Source of the DNA: Guyanagaster necrorhizus
Lineage: Eukaryota; Basidiomycota; Agaricomycetes; Agaricales; Physalacriaceae
NCBI RefSeq assembly: GCF_019112545.1
Contig: NW_025064914.1
Location: 151,672 to 164,580 of the forward strand
DNA length: 12,909 bases
Reading direction: 5' to 3'
In this document: positions 1-8,640 of the stretch, piece after piece
Layout: each line of letters opens with the position of its first letter
Numbering within the stretch: position 1 is the stretch's first letter
Position numbers and translations under genes: made by a program
Notes under the pieces: generated by a model
What the model was told of the DNA's origin: nothing
Databases searched by the model: none
The model's input: only the letters and a program-made list of their open reading frames with translations

Positions 1-919
1 CAATCCAGACATAGAAAGTATAGATGCTCACGTCTGGTGTTCGGGTCCCGACGTAGATGAAAGAGGATCAATTTCATTGTTGTTTAGCTCTTTGCCTACG
101 GGAACGTACAGTACGGTGAAGACACTGTCGATAGGCGGTGAAATGTTCTCCGAGTTATACGCATGTGAAATCCCCAAACTCATATCCCATTTGCGTCACC
201 TGGAGAGCCTAACCATGCATATTACCATACCCGATGTATTTTGGGACGGATTACAGGAGCATGGAATATGCTTGGTGTCTCTCACATATTACGATCCCAG
301 TCTGGCGTTACTGTCGTATCTCTCGTCCTATACAGGGCTTCGTGAACTGTCACTTAACATGTTGTCAGCCTCGATCGATGGCAATCTCCATATCTCATCC
401 CTTCTTCCGACTGTCATCACTTCAAATTCTTCGTCCTTGACGACAGTTCACATTGAGCCCCACCATGGCGGAGCATGGTGCTTGGACCATCCTATGCTAG
501 ATGCTTTGGTTCTTTGCCGCGGTCTGAAGTCATTACATGTCTGCGCTGACGAAACGAGAGTTCGAGTAGAAGAAAACAATGTTATTGTGAGTCCCTCACT
601 TCGTCCCCGACATGATCAGTCCGTCGGCTAATTGTGTTCGTAGGATAGAATATTACAAGCTTCCATGACATCCTGGCCGAATCTCTGGGATCTTCAAATA
701 AGAGTGGTGCCTCTTGCCGATGAAGCAGTGAAAATGGCCACAAGTCAAATCCATAGGCGCATTTTAGCCTTGCGTTTCGCGCCACTACCACCGGAAAGGT
801 CTAGGCTGCAGATATCAACAGAGTTTGCGGCATATGCGGTAAAAATCCACGATCGAAAAAACAATATTTATGCGTTTGAGATGCAGGATTTGGACTATCA
901 TGGGGACAAGGAATCGTAG
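1..919 (+). CDS. F-box/LRR-like protein, 3' part (left copy, cut by window edge)
   Basis: This is the 3' portion of the gene seen complete at 11946-10375. Visible exons are 1-586 and 644-919, with a 57 bp phase-0 intron at 587-643 (GTGAGT...CGTAG). Splicing joins ...EENNVI to DRILQASMTS... and the frame ends at TAG 917-919. Base 1 is the third base of a codon. The sequence shows degenerate leucine-rich repeats (for example LRHLESLTMHI, TGLRELSLNML, CRGLKSLHVCA) typical of the substrate-binding part of basidiomycete F-box proteins. The F-box itself lies upstream of the window. The visible coding sequence is identical to the right copy and has no disabling change, so both copies could encode the same C-terminal half. 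Whether the 5' half exists is unknown. Confidence 0.85.
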
Positions 920-1590
920 AGGAAATACAAGTTCTGGAAGCGATCTGATGATACCAATGATGGTTCATATTCAATATCTACTCGTTACTCCTTGTTTTTC
1001 CATTATTGTCATCAAATTAGCCCTTAGTTACATTTCGAAACAGGAAAGTCAAACTTGCTCTCAAACTAACAGTTTGAATGAATGCCGTTACAACTTTCGA
1101 AGCTTAGACCCTCACGAATAAGGCAGCAATCTGATCCTCTGGAAAGATGGTCAGCCAATAACTGGGACGTCGATGACCGGCTGTATATTCGACCTCTATC
1201 GTTGTGGCGGGCATGTTTGTCTAACTACGTTAACTCACACAGATTGCTAGTACAAACCTATGTCGCGGATCTATAGTCACAAATAGTACCGGGAGTCCTG
1301 TCTTGTCGCGTAAACAAGTCAACCGTGTTATTCCATACAACGGACCATTGCACCATGCTTGCAGCAGCTGTCTCAATTGTCGAAATGCTGGTGAAAAGCA
1401 GTATTCCCATTGCTCGGGCAGCTCGACTACATATTACTGCATATATGCAAACCAGTTTTCTTAAGGCTTTCTCTTTTTCTTCTAACTTTATCCAGTAAGC
1501 AATGCCAAGGGGAAGATTTTTGCGGCTGTGAATACTGAATGTGAAATATGCACTATATCAACGCCAGTCTCCTAAAAATGGTCGGTTGAG
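920..1590. other. 3' flank of left F-box gene, inside the repeat
   Basis: This 670 bp stretch lies between the F-box stop codon and the inner repeat border and holds no gene I can support. Short frames here change or break between the two arms. It contains the diverged patch (1044-1164) and the near-palindrome tgcatatatgca at about 1438-1449. The matching stretch in the right arm is 9704-10374. Confidence 0.6.
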
Positions 1591-2269
1591 GAGCACAGTG
1601 GCAGTCTTTCGGTCCGGTGTCCAAAAATCATATTTTCTCACGCCACCGACGCGTCACGTCAGACACTCTGGCCTACTGATTATGGTTATTGCGTCTCTCA
1701 CCAGTCAGCGCTACTCCATGAGAGTCGTGTTTGATATTACTGTCTCTATAAGTAGACCTTGCCGCCCAGGGACCGGTCTCTGATTGCACAGTATCTACAT
1801 TCAAGTAGGGCTATTCCGCAAACACAAGAACACTTTTAGATCCACATTCTTCACAGGCCCCAATGATATCCTCAGGAGTTCATTCAAGTGCGAGTTTCAC
1901 GGTATCATGATCAAAGATATCAAAAGGACCATCTAAATTCATAGTATGCATGATCCAAGCATGATCCCTATTAAGCGGAGACATTAATTCTTTGTGTGAC
2001 CTGTATAACTGAGGCCAGCTAGCTTGGTCGTAAACCAAGTGTGACAGAAAAGTACTAAAGCAGCTGTCGTAGCGCGGAGGAAGACTGCTTTGTTTTTGTC
2101 TTTTAATATCATTATGATGCCTACTCTGGTTCATACGGTTTCAAGAATATATTATACATCAGTAGCATTCTGTCTCATAATTTAAATGTTGCATGGTATA
2201 TGAATAATTTAGAAGCAATGTGGACATGCGAAGGATAACAGACAATAAAATCAAATAGAAAAGAAATAC
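1591..2269. other. Spacer beside left arm, with one weak minus-strand frame
   Basis: This stretch separates the repeat border from the 3' end of the first BTB gene. An 84-codon minus-strand frame (2134-1880) opens with ATG after an in-frame stop and contains an acidic/aromatic tail (HAWIMHTMNLDGPFDIFDHD). It looks slightly more protein-like than chance, but I do not recognise it. It could be a remnant exon or a chance frame. Positions 2100-2270 are AT-rich. Nothing else is evident. Confidence 0.3.
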
Positions 2270-3886
2270 CTAAATACTTCTCCTCCAAGCAGGTCTAGAA
2301 TTACTCGAGATTACTGGTGACTGATACTCTTTATACAAGGAACGGGCATCCCATTCAACAGGTCGGTTCTCAGGCGACGAAGGACCTGGAGGAGAAGGGC
2401 ATCCAACAAGGTTCTGTCCGATTCCATCTATTATGATCTTAAAGGCAGGATGTCCACGATGGAGTTCGCCCTTCGCGAACTGCTCTTGTATCGTTTCATG
2501 TGCCATGGGATCGAACCATAATGTATGGATGATCTGTCGTTCCATTTCGAACACATCTGGAAACCTAGTATACCATCAGATGTTGGACCTCGTCGGAATG
2601 GAGAATACTAGCGCACTGCGAAGTAAAATCAGAGAACACTTCTTCGTAGACGTTCCTGACAGATATCTGGGATCGAAGGTTTGCGAGAGAAAGTTGCTTT
2701 AATCGTTCGTAATTAATCTGGAAAGGTGGGATCAGTTAAGTCCGAAGGAGCTCTTGACGGATTGATAACATACCATATTAGCTAGTCGGTACATAGATTT
2801 GGGTGAGCAGGTAGGGAAGTCATCAGATTCATGTTTCCGGGTTTCGCGGGCGCTGTTCAGGATCGAGAAGCACAGACGGCCCGTATACAGATAAAGAAGT
2901 AGGCATTTCCATCTATTCCGGGATTAAACCGAGCCGAAAGATGACAGCGTGAGCGTACATACGTTCTATATGAAACATGACTCAAAACGCAAGCGTGTCC
3001 CATTCTACGAGGTCGTGGCGAGTCCGAGTCGGGATGTTCCATGGAGCACCTAGAGTATGGGATGAGGGTTTTCGGTATACGACATCTTACGGAAGAACCC
3101 ACCCGTCACCTTGCTCCAGCTCATCATCCAGGTCACTGTCATCGCCGTAGCCATATTCCTCCGTGACTTCGTCAAGGGGAAAAGCATTGTCGGTCTCGTC
3201 GACGGTATTTTCAATTATGACTACAGCCAAGTTGGCGACGACTAATAGATCAGGGTCAAAGAAGACTTACGACGATCAAGACTATCAGTAACATTCAGCA
3301 AGGCCCGTTTGCTCCCAAAAAGGGCTCTTCGTTTGCCGACTCTTCCACCATATAACCGTCGACTGTACAAGTAGAAGGTGACGTCAAAAAGATCCCCGGA
3401 TGTAATGGCGTCGTGAAACACGTTCGATGCCTTTGCCGGAGATACTGCACGGGCAGTGGGAGAAGCCACAGAGGCTCGAAGGAAAGAGACAGTAAACTCG
3501 AACACCAAATTGGCATCCGGTCTGACGAGCATTTTTCTAGGATCGATTCTGGCGGCAACGAACATCTTGGGTCGAGGCGTAGCCACCGTCGTAGGTCCCA
3601 GGCAGTATGCGTGCGTTGGCGATACTGCCATTCGTCCGGAAATGGACAGCACATAGCCTTGGAAGTCGGCACTGTCTGGTGTGATATAACCAATATCCAC
3701 TTTAATTTCTCGTCGGTCACCCGCGGTTTCGGAAGAGCGGACGAAGAAGGTCCATCCCAAGGAGCAGGTGAAGCCTTTCTGTGGGTATCGATGTCCATGA
3801 AAATGGCTGGGGAACGTGAAAGTCGTCTTTACGGTCAGGGGGTCGACGGAGATAATTCGATAAGGTTCTGTAAGAAGCATGGTCAT
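2270..3886 (-). CDS. TRAF/MATH-like plus BTB/POZ domain protein (gene B)
   Basis: Likely substrate adaptor of a cullin 3 ubiquitin ligase, in the style of SPOP-like MATH-BTB proteins. My six-exon model is 3886-3271, 3220-3103, 3049-2963, 2912-2774, 2717-2617 and 2564-2270, giving 1356 nt including the stop, or 451 aa. The introns are 50, 53, 50, 56 and 52 bp. Residues about 18-135 resemble a TRAF/MATH fold (VKTTFTFPSHF, FTCSLGWTFFVR, PDANLVFEFTVSF). The BTB domain begins at about 167 (GDLFDVTFYLYSRRL). It is interrupted by an acidic stretch (residues about 207-245, with EEYGYGDDSDLDDELEQ) and resumes at HVSYRTWKCLLLYLYTG. A BTB/BACK-like helical part follows (CSPKSMYRLANM, INYERLKQLSLANLRSQ, FTSQFPDVFEMERQII). 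The same landmarks occur in the paralog at 6114-8123, with matching intron positions. The frame is open for about 50 codons upstream of 3886 but lacks another ATG, so a 5' exon is possible. The second intron uses a GTGGGT donor at 3102; the alternative GTGACG donor at 3109 would break the frame. Confidence 0.8.
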
Positions 3887-4477
3887 GACTGCGGCTGGAG
3901 ATGCTGTTAATTCATGAACTGTGCTAGTTCGCGGTGTCGAGGTGTTGCGGAACCTCGGTAAGGTGGTGGTAAGCCAGAAAGGATAGTATCAGTTGGTAGC
4001 AGTCCTATATTGACTCAAAGCTGCTCAAGTGACGGCGTGAGGAGTAAAAGTCCTGAAACACGGCAAGTATATTCTGAAACACCGGCTGTATGATAGATGG
4101 TGTTAACACTGCCATTAATGATGGCCGCATGGCATTATGAGGATTTGTAGGATTCGGCCCCGACCAAAGATATTCGATAAGTCCTTGTTGCCTGAGAGAA
4201 GTCCAGTCCAGGTCCCGAAGGACAGGGGAGGGGTGCCATTTGTTGGATTCCTGAAGTACAGATTAATACAGGACTTGAGATTGTCTAAGAGACGGGATAT
4301 AGATATAAACCTACCTTCTTACATAGGAATAGGAAATTGATTCTGTATGGTGGGTAGGTGCTCAACGCTCAGCGGAAACCAAGCGGAGAGGGTAATTGAA
4401 AATTTGCGGGACTGCGGTCCGATCTCCGCATCTCTCCCACTAACCACCATCTCTTCACCAATCCGTAGCCAGTTTTA
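3887..4477. promoter_or_regulatory. Shared upstream region of divergent genes B and C
   Basis: About 590 bp separate the inferred start of the minus-strand BTB gene from the inferred start of the plus-strand HtrL/YibB-like gene. The two are transcribed away from each other, so their promoters must lie here. I see no convincing TATA box, no repeat and no supported gene. A 67-codon frame at 4137-4340 looks like chance. Unannotated 5' exons of either gene are possible. Confidence 0.4.
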
Positions 4478-5615
4478 ATGGCATTGGGCCTCCCTCTTTG
4501 GAGATTTAGAGCGCCTTCTGGCCTTGTTACCTTTACCTTATTTTCATTTGTTTTATACAATTTCAGGAATCATCCGCAGTCGCTCAAGAGCCCGCGTCGA
4601 ACACAACCAACTCGACATCATTGCCCAAAGTTCTTTTGGTATCAGCCTTCTATCCAATTTACCCGTCGAATCATAGAGCCTCTGGGTACAGGAAATGGCT
4701 ATCCACTTTTTTGGGCCAAATAACCACTGATATCTACCTGTTTACCTCTCCGGACATGACCGAAATCGTACGGGACCTCAGAAGCTCTCTGCCTATTATT
4801 ATTGACACCACATACACCTCTCCCTTCAGCATCCCCCCTCTACGTGGCCGAATTGACAGATATGTTCAGATGAAAGGCTTGGACCGCCACCCAGGGGAGC
4901 ATTCAGTGGAGCTGTACGCGACGCGGAATGGAAAACCGTTCTTCGTCTACGAGGCGGTGAGGAATCTGAGCTCGAAGTACGATTATGCATTTTGGATAGA
5001 TGTGGAGAGCTGGGGGACTGGCTATGGTAATATTGCTTGGCCCGATGCCATGAGCACCCAGGAAGTCTTGGCAACCGGACGCGAAGTCCGTGACTGTATT
5101 TTCTTTCCCATCCATGCACTTCCTCATACAACCATGAAATACTGGGGGGACCAACTCGGACCCATAGACAATGCTTTCAGCCAGAGTTAGTCTTCGTTCG
5201 CTCACTTCGCGGATTTTTTATGACTAAAAATCACCCAGGTTCGTTCTTCGGTGGTTCCTTACAGGCACTGGACTAGTGGCAGAGAATGTTTTACAGATAT
5301 CATGATGATTACCTCTCGCAAGGTGTCTTTGTCGGTGACGATGAGACCCTTGCTAACGCTCTTTTCCTTCTTTTCCCATCTCGTATGGTCACGGTTGACC
5401 TCGATGTTTGTGAAAGCTATCGGTATCCCCTTGCAAGTCCCTTGGATCGGCATCGCATACGCAACGCGTGGGACATGTGGAATTGGTTGGAATTCTGGAA
5501 TTTCAGGCATGCCAAGGAGTCGTGTTTGACGCCGAGGTCCACGTCAATGATGGCTGTTTTAAAAGCACGATTTGGGCAAGGCTGGACGCCGCCCAGGGCC
5601 ACCTTGGTGAGCTAA
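4478..5615 (+). pseudogene. HtrL/YibB-like (putative glycosyltransferase-like) gene with in-frame TAG (gene C)
   Basis: The core starts with LPKVLLVSAFYPIY, continues through RKWLSTFLGQITTDIYLF and FSIPPLRG, and reaches YDYAFWIDVES, where relatives carry an FWxDxGS-type motif. It then splices over a 53 bp intron (5186-5238, GTTAGT...CCCAG) into NAFSQSSFFGGS and onward to FYRYHDDYLSQGVF and GDDETLANALFLLFPSR. From memory this matches a family common in Agaricomycetes, related to the HtrL/YibB proteins and probably a GT-A-like transferase; the reaction is unknown. After SSFFGGSLQALD the frame hits TAG at 5274-5276 and continues open as WQRMFYRYH, so a tryptophan codon may have become a stop. 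The 5' end is also uncertain. ATG 4478 gives a hydrophobic N-terminus (LVTFTLFSFVLYNF) but in another frame from the core. Either a 41 bp intron (4526-4566) or a frameshift links them. The 3' end is TAA at 5615 or continues past a possible intron at 5607-5680. It is probably a decaying gene unless the TAG is a sequencing error. Confidence 0.6.
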
Positions 5616-6113
5616 GCTAATGTGGGGTACGTGATTTTGGCCTGTACTTCCGTGCTCTACTGAGTGCTCATCTTTTGCAGATTTTCAATGAACAACTTCT
5701 GTACTATATTTATATCATCGACGTTCATACCAGCACTCTCTTATAATACTATTTCGGACAAGCAAACTTTGCGCTGCATCAGCATGCTCACTTTGTGACT
5801 TCGGCACTTTTTCGAAATGAATTTCAAGGAATTTGCCGGCAGTAGGGAAGCTGCTTAACCTCGGAGCGATGCAGTACTCGGGAATTAGGACTATTCTTTT
5901 GATGTGAAGTATGTCCGTTCTTTGATGTACTGGTAATACTGACAAGCTTGCGGCTGCTAGGACGTCCTCACTCGAACCCATCGATTGTTCACCACCGGCT
6001 ATGCTTTGCGCTATAAAGACGCCACTCTATGCTCCTGCCACAGTACCATCAAGCTTACCTATGTCCATGCGGCAGCGGCGTGGCTTACGAATGGAGAAGC
6101 TGCACGCATATAA
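5616..6113. other. Region between gene C and gene D
   Basis: This gap of about 500 bp separates the damaged HtrL/YibB-like gene from the start of the second BTB gene, which follows on the same strand. It may include a last exon of gene C after 5681 (GTGAGC donor at 5607, TTTTGCAG acceptor ending 5680) that would run to a TAA near 5750. An 88-codon minus-strand frame (5981-5715) shows no family feature. The promoter of gene D should lie in the right half. No repeat is seen. Confidence 0.4.
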
Positions 6114-8123
6114 ATGTCTAGCTTCCGTCGAACATGGTTAGACCCCTTCTCCGCCAGCGACATGCTCTTGACGAAGCTACGACCGGACGAATGGATTTCG
6201 ACACGCCAAGTTAGATCTTCCTTCTCCCTTCCAGTCATCAGAGAAATCGGAAAACATACACTACAAAGCGGGCCATTTGCGTTGGGATGGACTTTACAAT
6301 GCACTATTCTCATCCAAGCCGTTGGAAAAAAGACCCACAAAAGATTGCAAGCGATCTGTAATCTTTACGTTTTACGAGGCTCAACGCCTGCTCCGCCTGG
6401 TAGTCTGTCTTTCCGTGCATCGATCGGGAGCAGTCAAGAGCAGGCAAAGGTAGTCGAAGTTCTTACAACAACCAAATGCCTTGGGACGTTTATCCTGGAG
6501 GAATCCACATTTAAGGACAAGTCGCATCTGGCCATCAAAATCATGGTCGCTTTCCCGAAGGATGTTGTTGCCCAGGTGACTGTTCCGAGCGTTATTCGCC
6601 CAAATGCTGCTCCCGCCGATGCCGTGATCCCAGATGTTGTTCCTCCTGACGTCGCTCCTCCGGATCTTCCTCCAGATGTTATTCCTCCTGATATCGCTCC
6701 CCCGGATCTTCCTCCCGAAGTCACTCGCCCAGACGTTGCCCCCCCTGAGGACCCTCTCCCTCCAGTTATTCGACCGAATCCCACCCTTACGTATTGGTCG
6801 AGGGTTCTAAAGGTTATCAAGTCCACCCTCGACAATGACGGTAAACTACCTATTGATCTCAAATTCATGGTGCATACACGCATGTCACCTCATGGACGTA
6901 TCGGCTTCCCGAAGGCGGTCTTTGCGAGCAGTATTCTATTGGAGGGATACTCATCATATCTGGATAGATGTATGCGCGTAATTCTGATGAATCGATGGCT
7001 GCTGATAGTCGATACTTCCAGATGTAAATACGGGCGCAAAGTTGGTCGATCTCGATTCTGATGACAACAAGCATACAGCGTGGGATGCGTATGACTATGA
7101 CGCAGATAGTGATTTCGATGGGGACGACAACGATCAAGATGCAGCGGATATTGATGCTACAACGACGCCTACGACAGGTGATCTTTACTCTCTGCTTGTA
7201 GTGCAGTCATCGACTGACTCACAATTGCTCATGATTAGATTTTGACTTCGAAGGCTTTGAACCAGTATGCGAGGAGCCGTTGTCATCATTACATCCGTTA
7301 GCGGAATCTGTGGAGTGGCCGATACCGTTCCCACCAAGGTTATCACCAGTGGCACGAACAGCATCAGTATCTCCATTGATCGTTGGCGCGGCGCTGCCGG
7401 CTGCTGAAGCACAGTCCGAGCCCTCTGACGGGCCATCGTCACAGTTTTCACGCGGGGATGAAATCTGTGAAACAGGGCTGCAGGGACCAACCCGTTTGGG
7501 GACTATCTGTCATGTTAAGGACACCGCATATACGACGTGGGCTGCTTTCCTCGGAAACGCGATGAAGTCTGACTATGTCCCCTAGCTGGAAAGCCTTTCT
7601 GGCATATTTGTACACTCAAGAGATATCCTTTGCGTCTCTCAAGTCTAATGGAATTCCTCGAACAGCAACTAAAGATGTATGCTCGCCAAAGTCGATGTAT
7701 CGCTTGGCTGTGAAGGTGAGCAATTGCAGTTCACAAAACGCTGCTTCTTCTGATATACTATCAGGCAGACCTTGAAAGCCTGAAAGAGATGGCGTTCAAA
7801 AATATTCGTTCGCAGTTGACACCGAGTAACATTGTCACCGAAGTCTTTTCGAAGTTCGCCTACCAGTATGTGGAATTCATTTTTTTTATTGGCGTTACAG
7901 TCTAACAGTCGTGTTTAGGCACCCTGACATACTTGATATGGAGGTTCGGTGTTTGATCGAGAAATTTACTGACCCTCTGGTATACCCTCAGTGGGAAAGG
8001 AAAATGGAGGAGGTTGCGCGCGGCGATTGTCCCCATGGAGCTTTGGTGGTAAACCGGGTCATGCGTTTGACTCTGTTAGAGCGGGCATCATTGGACGAGA
8101 ACTTACAGCCTTCTGCATGTTAA
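6114..8123 (+). CDS. TRAF/MATH-like plus BTB/POZ domain protein with proline-rich linker (gene D)
   Basis: Likely cullin 3 ubiquitin-ligase adaptor and a paralog of the gene at 2270-3886. My six-exon model is 6114-6969, 7022-7177, 7239-7536, 7586-7715, 7765-7865 and 7919-8123, giving 1746 nt including the stop, or 581 aa. The introns are 52, 61, 49, 49 and 53 bp. The start ATG is directly preceded by an in-frame TAA. Residues about 34-148 look TRAF/MATH-like (VRSSFSLP, SGPFALGWTLQCTI, CLGTFILEEST). Residues 173-214 are three 14-residue proline/aspartate repeats. The BTB domain starts at about 230 (LPIDLKFMVHTRM, FPKAVFASSILLEG) and is interrupted by an acidic exon (DSDDNKHTAWDAYDYDADSD and more) and by a Ser/Pro-rich stretch. 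It resumes at VKDTAYTTWKAFLAYLYT, then CSPKSMYRLAVK, ADLESLKEMAFKNIRSQL and AYQHPDILDMEVRCLIEKF. Intron positions and most phases match the paralog, and the 101-base fifth exon has the same length in both. No disabling change is seen. Confidence 0.85.
6630..6755 (+). repeat. Three tandem 42-bp units encoding a Pro/Asp-rich linker
   Basis: Three in-frame 42-base units (6630-6671, 6672-6713, 6714-6755) encode PDVVPPDVAPPDLP, PDVIPPDIAPPDLP and PEVTRPDVAPPEDP. Units 1 and 2 are nearly identical and unit 3 has drifted. They sit between the MATH-like and BTB parts of gene D and are absent from its paralog. Similar degenerate PD/AP pairs flank the units on the left. Confidence 0.9.
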
Positions 8124-8640
8124 CTGTTCATTGAGCAATTCCCAAGTGTTTCCAGTGTCTTCCGATCCGATCAATGAGCATATGACTTTGTCTGCGACAG
8201 TTATTTTTTGAAACTGATCTAATAGTGATTTTGAAGTGTGGGGAACGATAAGGCAGTCCAGATTTCTGTCGTGACCTCAGAACACCGCAGCAAAGACTGC
8301 CAAGCACGGAAATTGTAATCCACGATATCATACTGCTGGCTCTTTTCTCTCGTGTACGCGGGAGCGGTAAGTCGTGATGGAGGTTTGGAACGTCACTATT
8401 CAGGATGGTTCGGATGAGGCGGATTGTCGATCGGTTATCCTGATAACGGCGCCTAATGCCATCGATACGAATGTCCATGCAGTACTACTGCACAACGTGG
8501 TTTCTCACGGAGAAATTGTACGTATAAAAGGCTCGGCTTCCTTTGACAGAACTTTGATCCCAATCCTCACTAACCAGATGGTTTTGGAAAAGTGCCGATC
8601 CGACGAATGGTTCTCATCTGTATCGCTGTAAATCAAGTTT
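8124..8640. other. Region after gene D with an unrecognised 84-codon frame
   Basis: The plus strand carries an open frame from ATG 8377 to TAA 8631, with a GTG three bases earlier and an in-frame TAA just upstream. It contains LITAPNAIDTNVHAVLLHNV and HGEIVRIKGSASFDRTL, which read more like a protein than most chance frames, but I recognise no family. It may be a small gene or the last exon of a lost gene. The opposite strand holds a 116-codon frame (8478-8128) of unlikely composition that I take as a shadow. Confidence 0.3.

Larger units (their letters stand above)
1..1590 (+). repeat. Left arm of long inverted repeat
   Basis: This segment matches the reverse complement of 9704-11293. Paired positions sum to 11294 up to a 1-base gap near 1119, then to 11293, and return to 11294 after a second 1-base gap near 1575. 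Positions 1-1043 show no difference that I could find. Positions 1044-1164 carry about 17 substitutions and one indel, 1165-1417 are again identical, and 1418-1520 have only a couple of differences. Similarity then fades and ends at about 1590. The arm is already matching at base 1, so its outer end lies outside the window. It contains the 3' part of an F-box gene and about 670 bp of downstream sequence. Confidence 0.97.

Noticed and set aside
2857..3102. 81-codon minus-strand frame as an independent gene
   Set aside because: Part of it is the third exon of gene B (3049-2963). The rest is intron sequence read through.
3295..3798. 167-codon minus-strand frame overlapping gene B exon 1
   Set aside because: It is out of frame with the exon that matches the paralog's MATH-BTB arrangement.
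3413..3910. 165-codon plus-strand frame opposite gene B exon 1
   Set aside because: It is antisense to the MATH-like exon, rich in Arg/Gly/Ser as expected of a shadow frame, and has no family features.
4826..5205. Minus-strand frames of about 100 codons opposite the HtrL/YibB-like gene
   Set aside because: They are antisense to the conserved core and carry no recognisable motif.
6434..6883. 149-codon minus-strand frame rich in Gly/Ser/Thr repeats
   Set aside because: It is the antisense shadow of the 42-bp repeats and flanking exon of gene D.
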